Source: an uncultured Bacilli bacterium (GTDB taxonomy: Bacteria > Bacillota_I > Bacilli_A > RF39 > UBA660). Taken from it: 8,200 nt of DNA. A program made the translations under genes and the position numbers. This document shows positions 1 through 6,501 of the stretch, one piece after another (within the stretch, counting starts at the first letter, position 1; each line of letters begins with the position of its first letter). The notes beneath the pieces are model-generated. The model was given only the letters and a program-made list of their open reading frames with translations. It was not told where the DNA came from and made no database searches. The stretch spans positions 1 through 8,200 of the forward strand of contig CANTWP010000098.1 in NCBI GenBank assembly GCA_947853245.1, written 5' to 3'.

Positions 1-65
1 TGGGGGCTCGAACCCCAGACCCACTGATTAAGAGTCAGTTGCTCTACCAACTGAGCTAAGAAGAC
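1..65 (-). tRNA. tRNA-Lys (anticodon CUU), 3' end cut by window edge
   Basis: Read on the minus strand, the sequence gives a 7-base 5' acceptor strand GTCTTCT (65 to 59), T8 A9, a D stem GCTC/GAGC with the loop AGTTGGTA, an anticodon stem ACTGA/TCAGT with the loop CTCTTAA, and a T arm TGGGG-TTCGAGC-CCCCA. The anticodon is CUU, which reads the lysine codon AAG. Position 1 is the last base of the T stem, so the 3' acceptor strand, the discriminator base and any encoded CCA lie outside the window. The gene is transcribed away from the polysaccharide unit, with its 5' end facing that unit. All canonical arms are intact, so it is very likely functional. Confidence 0.96.
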
Positions 66-85
66 AAATTTTTTAGAACAGATTA

Positions 86-114
86 AGTATAACACAATTT
101 TTTTGACTAAGCAA
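86..114 (-). promoter_or_regulatory. Promoter of the tRNA-Lys gene
   Basis: On the minus strand, a -35-like TTGCTT (114 to 109) is followed after 17 bases by a -10 TATACT (91 to 86), a five-of-six match to the sigma-A consensus. The spacer ends in TGT, so the -10 is of the extended TGn type. Transcription would start near 79, about 14 bases before the mature tRNA 5' end at 65, which is a normal short leader removed by RNase P. This is a motif match only. Confidence 0.6.
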
Positions 115-163
115 TACCAAACCCTAAAAAAGTACAAATATTTCAAATAATTGCTGGTGAATA

Positions 164-192
164 TTGAAAAGCATTTCTATTTATGATATTCT
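164..192 (+). promoter_or_regulatory. Candidate promoter of the rml/glycosyltransferase unit
   Basis: TTGAAA (164-169) matches the -35 consensus in five of six bases. After a 17-base spacer comes TATTCT (187-192), a four-of-six -10 that is directly preceded by TGA, forming an extended -10. The start of transcription would fall near 199, giving a leader of about 22 bases before the rmlA ATG at 221. It stands back to back with the tRNA promoter, with about 50 bases between the two -35 boxes. No operator or riboswitch is evident in the space between the two genes. Confidence 0.55.
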
Positions 193-207
193 TTTATTAG
201 ATACGAT

Positions 208-213
208 AGGGGG
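208..213 (+). promoter_or_regulatory. Ribosome binding site that fixes the rmlA start
   Basis: AGGGGG lies 7 bases before the ATG at 221. This supports 221 over the upstream in-frame TTG at 164, which has no Shine-Dalgarno sequence and sits inside the candidate -35 box. Confidence 0.75.
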
Positions 214-220
214 CGTAATA

Positions 221-1084
221 ATGAAAGGTATTATATTAGCAGGGGGGTCTGGTACAAGACTAAATCCACTGACTACGGTAACATCAAAACAATTGTTACC
301 AATTTATGATAAGCCAATGATATATTATCCAATGGCTGTATTGATGGAGGCTGGTATTAGAGAAATATTGATAATATCTACACCAGAGGACACACCTAAA
401 TTTATGAAATTATTTGGTGATGGAAGTCATATTGGTTTATCATTAGATTATAAAATTCAACCAAAACCTGAAGGCTTAGCACAAGCATTTATAATTGGCG
501 AAAACTTTATTGGCAATGATAACATTTGTATGATTTTAGGCGATAATATTTTTTATGATCCTAATATGAAAGAGAAACTAATTAGAGCTACTAATTTAAT
601 AATGGGAGCAACCTTATTTGCATATAAAGTAGATGATCCAAGACGTTTTGGAGTTATTGAATTTGATAAAAACAATCATGCTCTTAGTATAGAAGAAAAA
701 CCGTTACATCCAAAAAGTAATTATTGTGTAACAGGATTGTATTTTTATGATAATAATGTGGTGAAATATGCTAAAGAATTAAAGCCAAGTAAACGTAATG
801 AATTAGAAATCACTGATTTAAATAATATATATTTAAATAATAATACTTTACAAGTAGAAGTTTTAACTGAAGAAGCTAAATGGTTAGATGCAGGAACCGT
901 TGATAGTTTGTTGGAAACTGCATTATTTATTAGAGATAAGGAGTTGGCGATACATAAGAAGATTGGTTGTTTAGAAGAGATTGCTTATCGAAATGGCTGG
1001 ATTGATTCTTGTAAATTAGAAGAAAGTATTCATTCAATGGGAAATAATAATTATAAGCAATATGTTAAGAAGTTATTAAAATGA
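221..1084 (+). CDS. rmlA: Glucose-1-phosphate thymidylyltransferase (RmlA/RfbA)
   Basis: This enzyme joins dTTP and glucose-1-phosphate into dTDP-glucose and pyrophosphate, the first step of dTDP-L-rhamnose synthesis in the cytoplasm. The 287-residue length fits the family (about 290). Visible signatures are the nucleotide-binding LAGGSGTRL (6-14), K23 in TSKQLLP, the PKPEGLAQAF stretch (81-90), GDN (107-109, with metal-binding D109), EEKP (158-161), TGLYFYD (171-177) and WLDAGT (221-226, with D224). The start at 221 was chosen because the homologous protein begins MKGIILAGG and a Shine-Dalgarno sequence precedes it; a TTG-initiated 19-residue extension is unlikely. It ends in TGA, which overlaps an ATG (ATGA) 16 bases ahead of rmlB. 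It is the first gene of the unit. The identity is firm; the end sugar made from its product is not proven here because rmlC and rmlD are absent. Confidence 0.96.
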   Translation: MKGIILAGGSGTRLNPLTTVTSKQLLPIYDKPMIYYPMAVLMEAGIREILIISTPEDTPKFMKLFGDGSHIGLSLDYKIQPKPEGLAQAFIIGENFIGNDNICMILGDNIFYDPNMKEKLIRATNLIMGATLFAYKVDDPRRFGVIEFDKNNHALSIEEKPLHPKSNYCVTGLYFYDNNVVKYAKELKPSKRNELEITDLNNIYLNNNTLQVEVLTEEAKWLDAGTVDSLLETALFIRDKELAIHKKIGCLEEIAYRNGWIDSCKLEESIHSMGNNNYKQYVKKLLK

Positions 1085-1104
1085 TGGGGGATAATAATAT
1101 ATGA
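1081..1104 (+). other. Seven-codon ORF bridging rmlA and rmlB (possible coupling relay)
   Basis: ATG at 1081 overlaps the rmlA stop as ATGA. Its frame reads MMGDNNI and ends in TGA at 1102-1104, which overlaps the rmlB ATG as ATGA again. A ribosome that finishes rmlA could in principle restart here and be handed on to rmlB. There is no good Shine-Dalgarno sequence for the ATG at 1081, and the run of G at 1086-1090 serves rmlB directly. This may be chance in AT-rich DNA. I record it as a structural observation and do not claim it as a gene. Confidence 0.2.
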
Positions 1105-2057
1105 GAATAATAGTAACTGGCGGAGCCGGATTTATAGGAACTAATTTTATTTATTATGAATTAAATAATCATCCTGAAGATGAAATTATTTGCATTGATA
1201 ATTTAACGTATGCTGGAAATCTTAACAATTTACAAGGAGCGTTAGAAAATTTAAATTTTTCATTTATAAAAGCAGATATAACAGATGAAGATAAGATCGA
1301 TCTAATATTTGATAAATATAGGCCAGATATAGTTGTTAATTTTGCAGCAGAAAGTCATGTCGATAGATCTATTTCTGATCCAACAATATTTATTAAAACT
1401 AATGTGATAGGCACACAAGTATTGATGAATGCAAGTCGTAAATATAATGTATCTAGGTTTCATCAGGTTTCTACTGATGAAGTTTATGGTGATTTACCGT
1501 TAGATAAACCAGAGCTGCTATTTCTAGAGAGTTCACCAGTAAAGACTAGTAGTCCTTATAGTTCATCAAAAGCATCAGCAGATTTATTAGTAATGTCTTA
1601 TTTTAGAACATTTGGACTACCTGTGACTATTAGTAGATGCAGTAATAATTATGGTCCTTATCAATTCCCTGAAAAGTTGATTCCTTTAATGATTGGTAAG
1701 GCAATTAATGATGAAAAATTACCGGTTTATGGCGATGGCAAGAATGTCCGTGATTGGATCTATGTTGATGATCATTGTTCTGCGATCGATACAATTATTA
1801 GAAAAGGTAAACCTGGTGAGATTTATAATGTTGGTTCTAATAATGAAAAAAATAATTTAGAGATTGTAAATACAATCTTAGATATGTTAAATAAGCCTAA
1901 AAAGTTAATTAGTTTTGTAGCAGATCGTCCTGGTCATGATTTAAGATATGCAATTGATTCTTCTAAGATAAAGAAAGAACTAGGTTGGTGTCCATTAACT
2001 ACATTTAGTGAAGGCATGCGAAAAACAATTGATTGGTATTTAGAGCAAGACAAATAG
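1101..2057 (+). CDS. rmlB: dTDP-glucose 4,6-dehydratase (RmlB/RfbB)
   Basis: RmlB converts dTDP-glucose into dTDP-4-keto-6-deoxyglucose using tightly bound NAD, the second step after RmlA. It belongs to the extended short-chain dehydrogenases. Visible are the NAD-binding TGGAGFIG (6-13), IDNLTYAGN (32-40), the FAAESHVDRS segment (81-90), the catalytic STDEVYG (124-130, with T125, D126, E127), the YSSSK pair Y153/K157, the RmlB-typical SNNYGPYQFPEKLIPL (181-196), and RPGHDLRYAID (276-286) near the C-terminus. At 318 residues it is slightly shorter than many homologues (about 330-350), but all catalytic motifs are intact. GGGGG at 1086-1090 gives a Shine-Dalgarno sequence about 10 bases before the ATG. 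It follows rmlA by 16 bases, so the two are surely co-transcribed. UDP-sugar dehydratases share the fold, but the DEVYG and SNNYGPYQFPEK motifs next to rmlA favour RmlB. Confidence 0.96.
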   Translation: MRIIVTGGAGFIGTNFIYYELNNHPEDEIICIDNLTYAGNLNNLQGALENLNFSFIKADITDEDKIDLIFDKYRPDIVVNFAAESHVDRSISDPTIFIKTNVIGTQVLMNASRKYNVSRFHQVSTDEVYGDLPLDKPELLFLESSPVKTSSPYSSSKASADLLVMSYFRTFGLPVTISRCSNNYGPYQFPEKLIPLMIGKAINDEKLPVYGDGKNVRDWIYVDDHCSAIDTIIRKGKPGEIYNVGSNNEKNNLEIVNTILDMLNKPKKLISFVADRPGHDLRYAIDSSKIKKELGWCPLTTFSEGMRKTIDWYLEQDK

Positions 2058-2083
2058 CATGGTTGTTTAGGAGTGGAGAAGTA

Positions 2084-3286
2084 ATGAAAAAGAAACAAAA
2101 AAATGTATTTATTATTGGTTCAAAGGGAATACCAGCCAATTATGGAGGATTTGAAAGTTTTGTAGATAAATTAACTTTATATGCCAAAGACAAAGATATA
2201 AAATATTATGTTTCTTGTGCCGTTTATAGTAATGAGGAATATCAAAAACTAGAAAAAGAATTTACTTATCATGATGCTTTATGTTTTCGTATTAATGTTC
2301 CTAATATAGGACCGGGTAAAGCTATTATATATGATTTAAAAGCAATAAAGTATTGTATTGATTATATAAAGAAAAATCATATTGAAAAACCTATTATATA
2401 CGTTTTAGCGTGTCGTATTGGTCCTTTTATTTTACATTATAAAAAACAATTACATAAATTAGGCGGAGCTCTTTATATTAATCCTGATGGTCATGAATGG
2501 TTACGCGCTAAATGGAGTTTCCCAGTTAAAAAATATTGGAAGATGTCAGAACAATTAATGGTAAAACATGCCGATCTATTAGTTTGCGATAATACTTATA
2601 TTGAGAAGTATATTAAATCTGATTATAGTAAGTATAATCCTAAAACTACTTTTATTGCGTATGGTTCTGAGATATCTGATTCTATCTTGAATAAAGACGA
2701 TGTTAAAGTAATAGAATGGTATGACAAGCATGGTGTTAAATCTAATAAATATTATTTGGTAGTTGGTAGATTTGTACCAGAAAATAATTTTGAAACAATG
2801 ATCAGAGAATTTATGAAATCTAATAGTAAAAAAGATCTAGTTTTAATTACAAATGTATCTGATAGTTTTTTACAAGAATTGAAAGAAAAGACAAACTATG
2901 ATAAAGATAGTCGTATTAAATTTGTAGGAACTGTTTACGATCAAGAATTACTTAAATATATACGTAAACATGCGTATGGTTATATTCATGGTCATGAAGT
3001 TGGAGGAACTAATCCTTCTTTACTAGAATCACTTGGTATTACAAAATTAAATTTATTATTAGGAGTTAACTTTAATAAAGAGGTTGGTAGTAAAGCCGCT
3101 GTTTATTGGAATAAAGAAGCTGGTAATTTAGCTAGTTTAATAGATAAATGTGATCTTATGAATAAGACTGATATTAATAAATTAGGAAAACTTGCTAAAG
3201 AAAGAATAAAAAAACATTATAGTTGGGAATATATAGTAGATAGGTATGAATATATATTTAATCGTTTTGATAAATATTTAAAATAA
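2084..3286 (+). CDS. GT4 glycosyltransferase, DUF1972 type; likely Cps2T/WchF-like beta-1,4-rhamnosyltransferase
   Basis: The protein (400 residues, no membrane segment) resembles my recollection of the streptococcal capsule rhamnosyltransferase Cps2T/WchF, which transfers rhamnose from dTDP-L-rhamnose to an undecaprenyl-diphosphate-linked glucose; RgpA is a more distant relative. Shared stretches are FIIGSKGIPANYGGFE (9-24), VPNIGPGKAI (72-81), YVLACRIGPF (106-115), NPDGHEWLRAKWS (133-145), SEQLMVKHADLLVCD (155-169), YYLVVGRFVPENN (223-235), KFVGTVYDQELLKYIR (279-294) and HEVGGTNPSLLE (304-315). E315 corresponds to the second glutamate of the GT4 EX7E motif; the first position is a glycine, which I believe is normal for this subfamily. 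The ATG at 2084 is preceded by AGGAG and GGAG (2069-2078). The longer TTG frame from 2033 overlaps rmlB and adds an unrelated N-terminus. It sits 26 bases after rmlB, so donor synthesis and use are coupled. The donor and linkage are inferred from family resemblance. Confidence 0.85.
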   Translation: MKKKQKNVFIIGSKGIPANYGGFESFVDKLTLYAKDKDIKYYVSCAVYSNEEYQKLEKEFTYHDALCFRINVPNIGPGKAIIYDLKAIKYCIDYIKKNHIEKPIIYVLACRIGPFILHYKKQLHKLGGALYINPDGHEWLRAKWSFPVKKYWKMSEQLMVKHADLLVCDNTYIEKYIKSDYSKYNPKTTFIAYGSEISDSILNKDDVKVIEWYDKHGVKSNKYYLVVGRFVPENNFETMIREFMKSNSKKDLVLITNVSDSFLQELKEKTNYDKDSRIKFVGTVYDQELLKYIRKHAYGYIHGHEVGGTNPSLLESLGITKLNLLLGVNFNKEVGSKAAVYWNKEAGNLASLIDKCDLMNKTDINKLGKLAKERIKKHYSWEYIVDRYEYIFNRFDKYLK

Positions 3287-3332
3287 TTTAGCTATTATTA
3301 ATTTAAAGCCAGGGATTAAATTTAGATTTAAA

Positions 3333-3338
3333 AGAGGT
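3333..3338 (+). promoter_or_regulatory. Ribosome binding site that fixes the second glycosyltransferase start
   Basis: AGAGGT lies just before the ATG at 3343. A GTG at 3337 opens the same frame two codons earlier but lies within this Shine-Dalgarno stretch, so 3343 is the likely start. Confidence 0.7.
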
Positions 3339-3342
3339 GTTT

Positions 3343-4503
3343 ATGAAAAGAATACTGTTTTTACATGCTGGGGCAGAAATGTATGGATCAGACAAAGTAA
3401 TGTTTGATCTAATATGTAATTTAGATAAAAGTAAATATGAACCATATGTTATCCTTCCTAATGATGGGTATTTAGTTGAAGCACTAAGGCAAGAAAATAT
3501 AAAAGTCGAAATTATCCCTTATCCTATTATTAGAAGAAAATATTTTAATATTAAAGGTATTTTATCTTATTGTATTAATTATCAAAAATATTCTAGACAA
3601 CTTACTGTTGTAGCAAAACGTGAACATATTGATATAATTCATAATAATACATCTACAGTATTAGAAGGCTGCTATATCAGTAGAAAACTTAAAATTCCTT
3701 TAATTTGGGTTATCCATGAAATTATTCTTCGCCCTAAATTTGTATTTAAAAATATTAGTAGAGTCATTGCTAAATTTGCAACTTCTGTTGTAACAGTATC
3801 TAACGCAACAAAAACTCATTTAGAAAAGACCGGTTATTTTAAAAAAACAAATATTGATGTTATTTATAATGGCGTTGATATTAATCGTTTTAATCCCAAT
3901 GTTGATTGTAATTATTTACGAAAAGAATGGAATATACCTAAAAATGCTAAAGTAATTGGTATGCTCGGAAGATTGAATAGTTGGAAAGGTCAATCGGATT
4001 TTTTAACGGCAGTTAATATGGTGTTAAAAGATCACAAAGATACATATGCGATTATGGTAGGTGGAACTTTTGCTGGTGAAGAATGGCGTAAAGACGAATT
4101 ACTTAAAGAAATTTCTGCTTCACCTTATCATGATCGAATTATTTATTCTAATTATCGAACTGATAGTGAGTGTATTCATAAATTATTTGATGTATTTGTC
4201 TTGCCAAGTACTAACCCTGATCCGTTACCAACTGTAGTTTTAGAAGCTATGGCCACTGAAAAACCTATAGTTGGCTATAGTCACGGTGGAATCTGTGAGA
4301 TGGTAAAAGATAATGAAAATGGATTATTAGTAGCACCAAGAGATACCACTGCTTTAGCGCTTGCTATTAAAAGATTGTTAGATGATGAAACCTTAAATAA
4401 AAAAATGGGTAAGAAATCTCTACAAAGATTACAGAAAAATTTTTCATTAGCTATGTATGTTAATAATTTTTCAAAAGAATATAATAAAGTATTAAAAAAA
4501 TAA
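3343..4503 (+). CDS. GT4 family glycosyltransferase, likely capsule-type (Cps2F-like) rhamnosyltransferase
   Basis: This 386-residue GT-B fold enzyme probably extends a lipid-linked oligosaccharide at the cytoplasmic face of the membrane. The N-terminal acceptor domain opens with LHAGAEMYGSDKVMFDL (7-23), and HNNTSTVLEG (100-109) and HEIILRPKF (125-133) follow. The donor domain has IYNGVD (174-179), GRLNSWKGQ (209-217), VLPSTNPDPLPTVVLEAMA (286-304) and GYSHGGICEMV (311-321). The EX7E motif is present with aspartate in the first place (D293, E301). The HAGAE-YG, LPND and PSTNPDPLP stretches recall the pneumococcal serotype 2 enzyme Cps2F, an alpha-1,3-rhamnosyltransferase; I rely on memory for this, so the donor and linkage are tentative. 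It lies 56 bases after the first glycosyltransferase with no terminator or clear promoter between them. Its stop codon is part of the terminator stem that closes the unit. Confidence 0.85.
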   Translation: MKRILFLHAGAEMYGSDKVMFDLICNLDKSKYEPYVILPNDGYLVEALRQENIKVEIIPYPIIRRKYFNIKGILSYCINYQKYSRQLTVVAKREHIDIIHNNTSTVLEGCYISRKLKIPLIWVIHEIILRPKFVFKNISRVIAKFATSVVTVSNATKTHLEKTGYFKKTNIDVIYNGVDINRFNPNVDCNYLRKEWNIPKNAKVIGMLGRLNSWKGQSDFLTAVNMVLKDHKDTYAIMVGGTFAGEEWRKDELLKEISASPYHDRIIYSNYRTDSECIHKLFDVFVLPSTNPDPLPTVVLEAMATEKPIVGYSHGGICEMVKDNENGLLVAPRDTTALALAIKRLLDDETLNKKMGKKSLQRLQKNFSLAMYVNNFSKEYNKVLKK

Positions 4504-4528
4504 GAGTATAAAAAATTTATACTCTTTT
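4502..4528 (+). terminator. Rho-independent terminator after the polysaccharide unit
   Basis: An 11-base perfect inverted repeat, AAGAGTATAAA (4502-4512) and TTTATACTCTT (4516-4526), has a 3-base loop and runs into TTTT and a T-rich stretch. The A-rich sequence upstream means it could also act on minus-strand transcripts. It marks the end of the rml/glycosyltransferase unit. Confidence 0.8.
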
Positions 4529-4552
4529 AATTATTATTTTAGAAAATATCAA

Positions 4553-4581
4553 TTTGCAAAATAATAAAAAAATGATATAAT
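4553..4581 (+). promoter_or_regulatory. Promoter of the 159-residue unknown gene
   Basis: A perfect -10 TATAAT (4576-4581) is preceded by TGA (extended -10). TTTGCA (4553-4558, spacer 17) or TTGCAA (4554-4559, spacer 16) can serve as the -35. Transcription would start near 4588, about 18 bases before the ATG. It follows directly on the upstream terminator, so the gene is expressed independently. Confidence 0.75.
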
Positions 4582-4605
4582 AGGTAGCTATGAAAGGAGA
4601 AAATT

Positions 4606-5085
4606 ATGTCTACTTTAGAAAAATTTTATGATAATTTATATTTTATAGGTTTAAAAAGCTTATTAATAGATAATGTTACCTGGTTAAAAATTAATGAAAA
4701 GTATTCGATTAAAGTTAAGCTATTATCAGATGGTAATTCAGAAATACCGCAATTTGCTATTATGATTATTAATAATTTTGGAAAAGATATTTATGAACAC
4801 CGTATCTGTATATCTAAATTAAATGATATTAATGGAATGAGTGCTATTTTTCCAATTATGAAGAGATGTTCACTTCGTGAAAAAACAGATTATATCTTTA
4901 AAAATGATTTAACTAATAATGAAAAACCTTATAGTATGTGTTATGTTCCGGTTCATTTAAAGCCATTAACAGAGAGCTTATTTGATTCCATTAAGAAGTT
5001 ATATGATGATTGTAGCGATGATTTGGCTGATAAATTGAAAGAAGATTCTGAAATTAAACCAGCTAAAATAAAGACTGTATTTTAA
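4606..5085 (+). CDS. Unrecognised 159-residue protein, single-gene unit
   Basis: I do not recognise this family. The start has a strong Shine-Dalgarno AAAGGAGA (4593-4600) at good spacing from the ATG. With its own consensus promoter and terminator this is very likely a real, expressed gene. No signal peptide, lipobox or membrane helix is visible, so a soluble cytoplasmic protein is expected. Residues 1-120 look like mixed alpha/beta with strand-like stretches (YSIKVKLL 33-40; FAIMIINNF 50-58; HRICISKL 65-72), and the part around YSMCYVPVHLKPL (109-121) is hydrophobic. The tail (122-159) looks helical and charged (SLFDSIKKLYDDCSDDLADKL) and may mediate contacts with a partner. Four cysteines (C68, C88, C112, C136) are scattered and do not form a metal-site pattern. 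Base composition matches its neighbours, with no sign of recent transfer. Confidence 0.85.
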   Translation: MSTLEKFYDNLYFIGLKSLLIDNVTWLKINEKYSIKVKLLSDGNSEIPQFAIMIINNFGKDIYEHRICISKLNDINGMSAIFPIMKRCSLREKTDYIFKNDLTNNEKPYSMCYVPVHLKPLTESLFDSIKKLYDDCSDDLADKLKEDSEIKPAKIKTVF

Positions 5086-5114
5086 ATAATCTACTAATGT
5101 AGGTTATTTTTTTT
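5085..5114 (+). terminator. Rho-independent terminator after the 159-residue gene
   Basis: AATAATCTAC (5085-5094) pairs with GTAGGTTATT (5099-5108) over 10 bases with one T-G wobble and a TAAT loop, and leads into eight T (5107-5114). The last base of the stop codon lies in the stem. It separates the single gene from murD. Confidence 0.85.
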
Positions 5115-5133
5115 AAAAAAAATATAGGATACG

Positions 5134-5142
5134 TGATATAAT
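5134..5142 (+). promoter_or_regulatory. Extended -10 promoter of murD-unknown-eno
   Basis: TGATATAAT gives an extended -10 with a perfect TATAAT (5137-5142). The -35 position (about 5114-5119, TAAAAA) is poor, so recognition would rest on the extended -10. The start near 5149 falls inside the AGGAGG Shine-Dalgarno (5148-5153), giving a leader of only about 13 bases. The terminator lies directly upstream. Confidence 0.65.
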
Positions 5143-5161
5143 TAAATAGGAGGAAATAGAT

Positions 5162-6490
5162 ATGTTTGAGAATAATAAAATATTTATATTAGGAATGGCA
5201 AGAAGTGGTTATGAAGCTGCTAAATTGTTATCTAAATATAATAATGAAATTTTAGTTACTGACAGCCAAGAACAAGATATCGAACATGTTAAAGAGTTAG
5301 AACAACTTGGTGTAAAAATAATAATTACAGAAGATCCTATTGATCTATTAGATAGTTCTTATCGTATAGTAGTTAAAAATCCTGGTATTAAACCTAATCA
5401 TGCTATTGTAGAAAAAGCTAAACAATTAGGTATACCAGTGGTTACGGAAATAGAGGTGGCTTATTATTTTAAACCACATAATGTTAAAGTAATAGCGATT
5501 ACTGGTTCTAATGGAAAAACCACTACCACAACTTTAACATATGAAATATTAAAAAAAGCTGGTTTACCAGTTAAATTAGGAGGAAATATTGGTTATCCAG
5601 TTTGTTCTTTAGTCGCAGAAACCAAGGAGAATGATATCTGGGTATTAGAAATATCAGGACAACAATTACATGATATTATTAATTTTAAACCTGATGTTTC
5701 AGTTTTAACTAATTTGTCTCCAGTTCATTTAGATTATTTTGAAAATTATGATAATTATAAATTAAGTAAATGCCGAATTTTTGAAAATCATACTAAAGAA
5801 AATCTTGCTATTATAAATGCAGGAGATCAAGATGTATTAGATTCTACAAAAAATATATTATCTAAGACAATTTATTTTTCTAGTAAAAATTCAAGTGATT
5901 TATGTCTAAAAGAAGATGCTATATACTATTATGATGAAAAAATTATTAGTTTAAAAGATATTCGTATTAAAGGAAATCATAATTATGAAAATGCTATGTG
6001 TGCTATAGGAGTATGTAAGTTTTTTAATATTGATAATAAATATATATATGATGTTTTATCTACATTTAATGGCGTGGAACATCGAATAGAATTTGTTAAA
6101 AATGTAAATGGTCGAGATTTTTATAACGATTCAAAAGCAACTAATGTTAAATCTACTCAGATTGCTTTATCTGCTTTCAATAATCCAACAATATTATTAT
6201 TAGGCGGATTAGATCGTGGTCACTCTTTTGATGATTTAAAAGATTATTTAAAAAATACAAAACACATTATCTGTTTTGGAGAAACTAAAAATAGAATAAA
6301 GACTTTTGCTGATACTTTAAATGTACCTTGTACAATTGTAGATAACATCAAAGAAGCGGTTTCTTTAGCTTATAATCTATCAGCAATAGGAGATACAATT
6401 CTTTTAAGTCCAGCTTGTGCATCTTGGGATCAATATAAATGTTTCGAAGATCGAGGAAATGATTTCAAGGAATCAGTATCTCAATTATAA
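5162..6490 (+). CDS. murD: UDP-N-acetylmuramoyl-L-alanine--D-glutamate ligase (MurD)
   Basis: MurD adds D-glutamate to UDP-MurNAc-L-alanine with ATP in the cytoplasm, the second amino acid of the peptidoglycan stem. The length of 442 residues is typical. The N-terminal domain binds the UDP part (LGMARSGYEAAKLL, 10-23; NPGIKP, 73-78). The ATPase domain has the P loop GSNGKTT (115-121, K119), GGNIGYP (140-146), NLSPVHLDYF (184-193) and K203, at the usual carbamylated-lysine place. GNHNYENAMCA (271-281), GVEHRIEFV (304-312), NDSKATN (322-328) and SPACASWDQY (416-425) complete the ligase domains. One segment differs from the textbook form: EISGQQL (163-169) stands where many MurD have SSFQL. AGGAGG (5148-5153) precedes the ATG. 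The gene lies outside any division/cell wall cluster here and leads a three-gene unit. MurE or MurF are excluded by the MurD-type end motifs and spacing. Confidence 0.96.
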   Translation: MFENNKIFILGMARSGYEAAKLLSKYNNEILVTDSQEQDIEHVKELEQLGVKIIITEDPIDLLDSSYRIVVKNPGIKPNHAIVEKAKQLGIPVVTEIEVAYYFKPHNVKVIAITGSNGKTTTTTLTYEILKKAGLPVKLGGNIGYPVCSLVAETKENDIWVLEISGQQLHDIINFKPDVSVLTNLSPVHLDYFENYDNYKLSKCRIFENHTKENLAIINAGDQDVLDSTKNILSKTIYFSSKNSSDLCLKEDAIYYYDEKIISLKDIRIKGNHNYENAMCAIGVCKFFNIDNKYIYDVLSTFNGVEHRIEFVKNVNGRDFYNDSKATNVKSTQIALSAFNNPTILLLGGLDRGHSFDDLKDYLKNTKHIICFGETKNRIKTFADTLNVPCTIVDNIKEAVSLAYNLSAIGDTILLSPACASWDQYKCFEDRGNDFKESVSQL

Positions 6491-6501
6491 GTAGGTGAAT
6501 T

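Noticed and set aside
164..220. TTG-initiated 19-residue N-terminal extension of RmlA
   Set aside because: No Shine-Dalgarno sequence precedes 164, the extension has no counterpart in RmlA proteins, and it overlaps the candidate promoter. The ATG at 221 has AGGGGG in front.
1..220. tRNA-Lys as the attachment site of an integrated element carrying the glycan genes
   Set aside because: Elements usually integrate at the 3' part of tRNA genes, but here the glycan genes lie beyond the 5' end. No integrase, duplicated tRNA fragment or composition shift is seen.
2033..2083. TTG-initiated extension of the first glycosyltransferase, overlapping rmlB
   Set aside because: The added residues do not belong to the family, and two Shine-Dalgarno sequences (2069-2078) point to the ATG at 2084.
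3300..3322. Inverted repeat AATTTAA/TTAAATT between the two glycosyltransferase genes
   Set aside because: The stem is only 7 A-T pairs with a 9-base loop and no T run. In AT-rich DNA this is expected by chance and is not a terminator.
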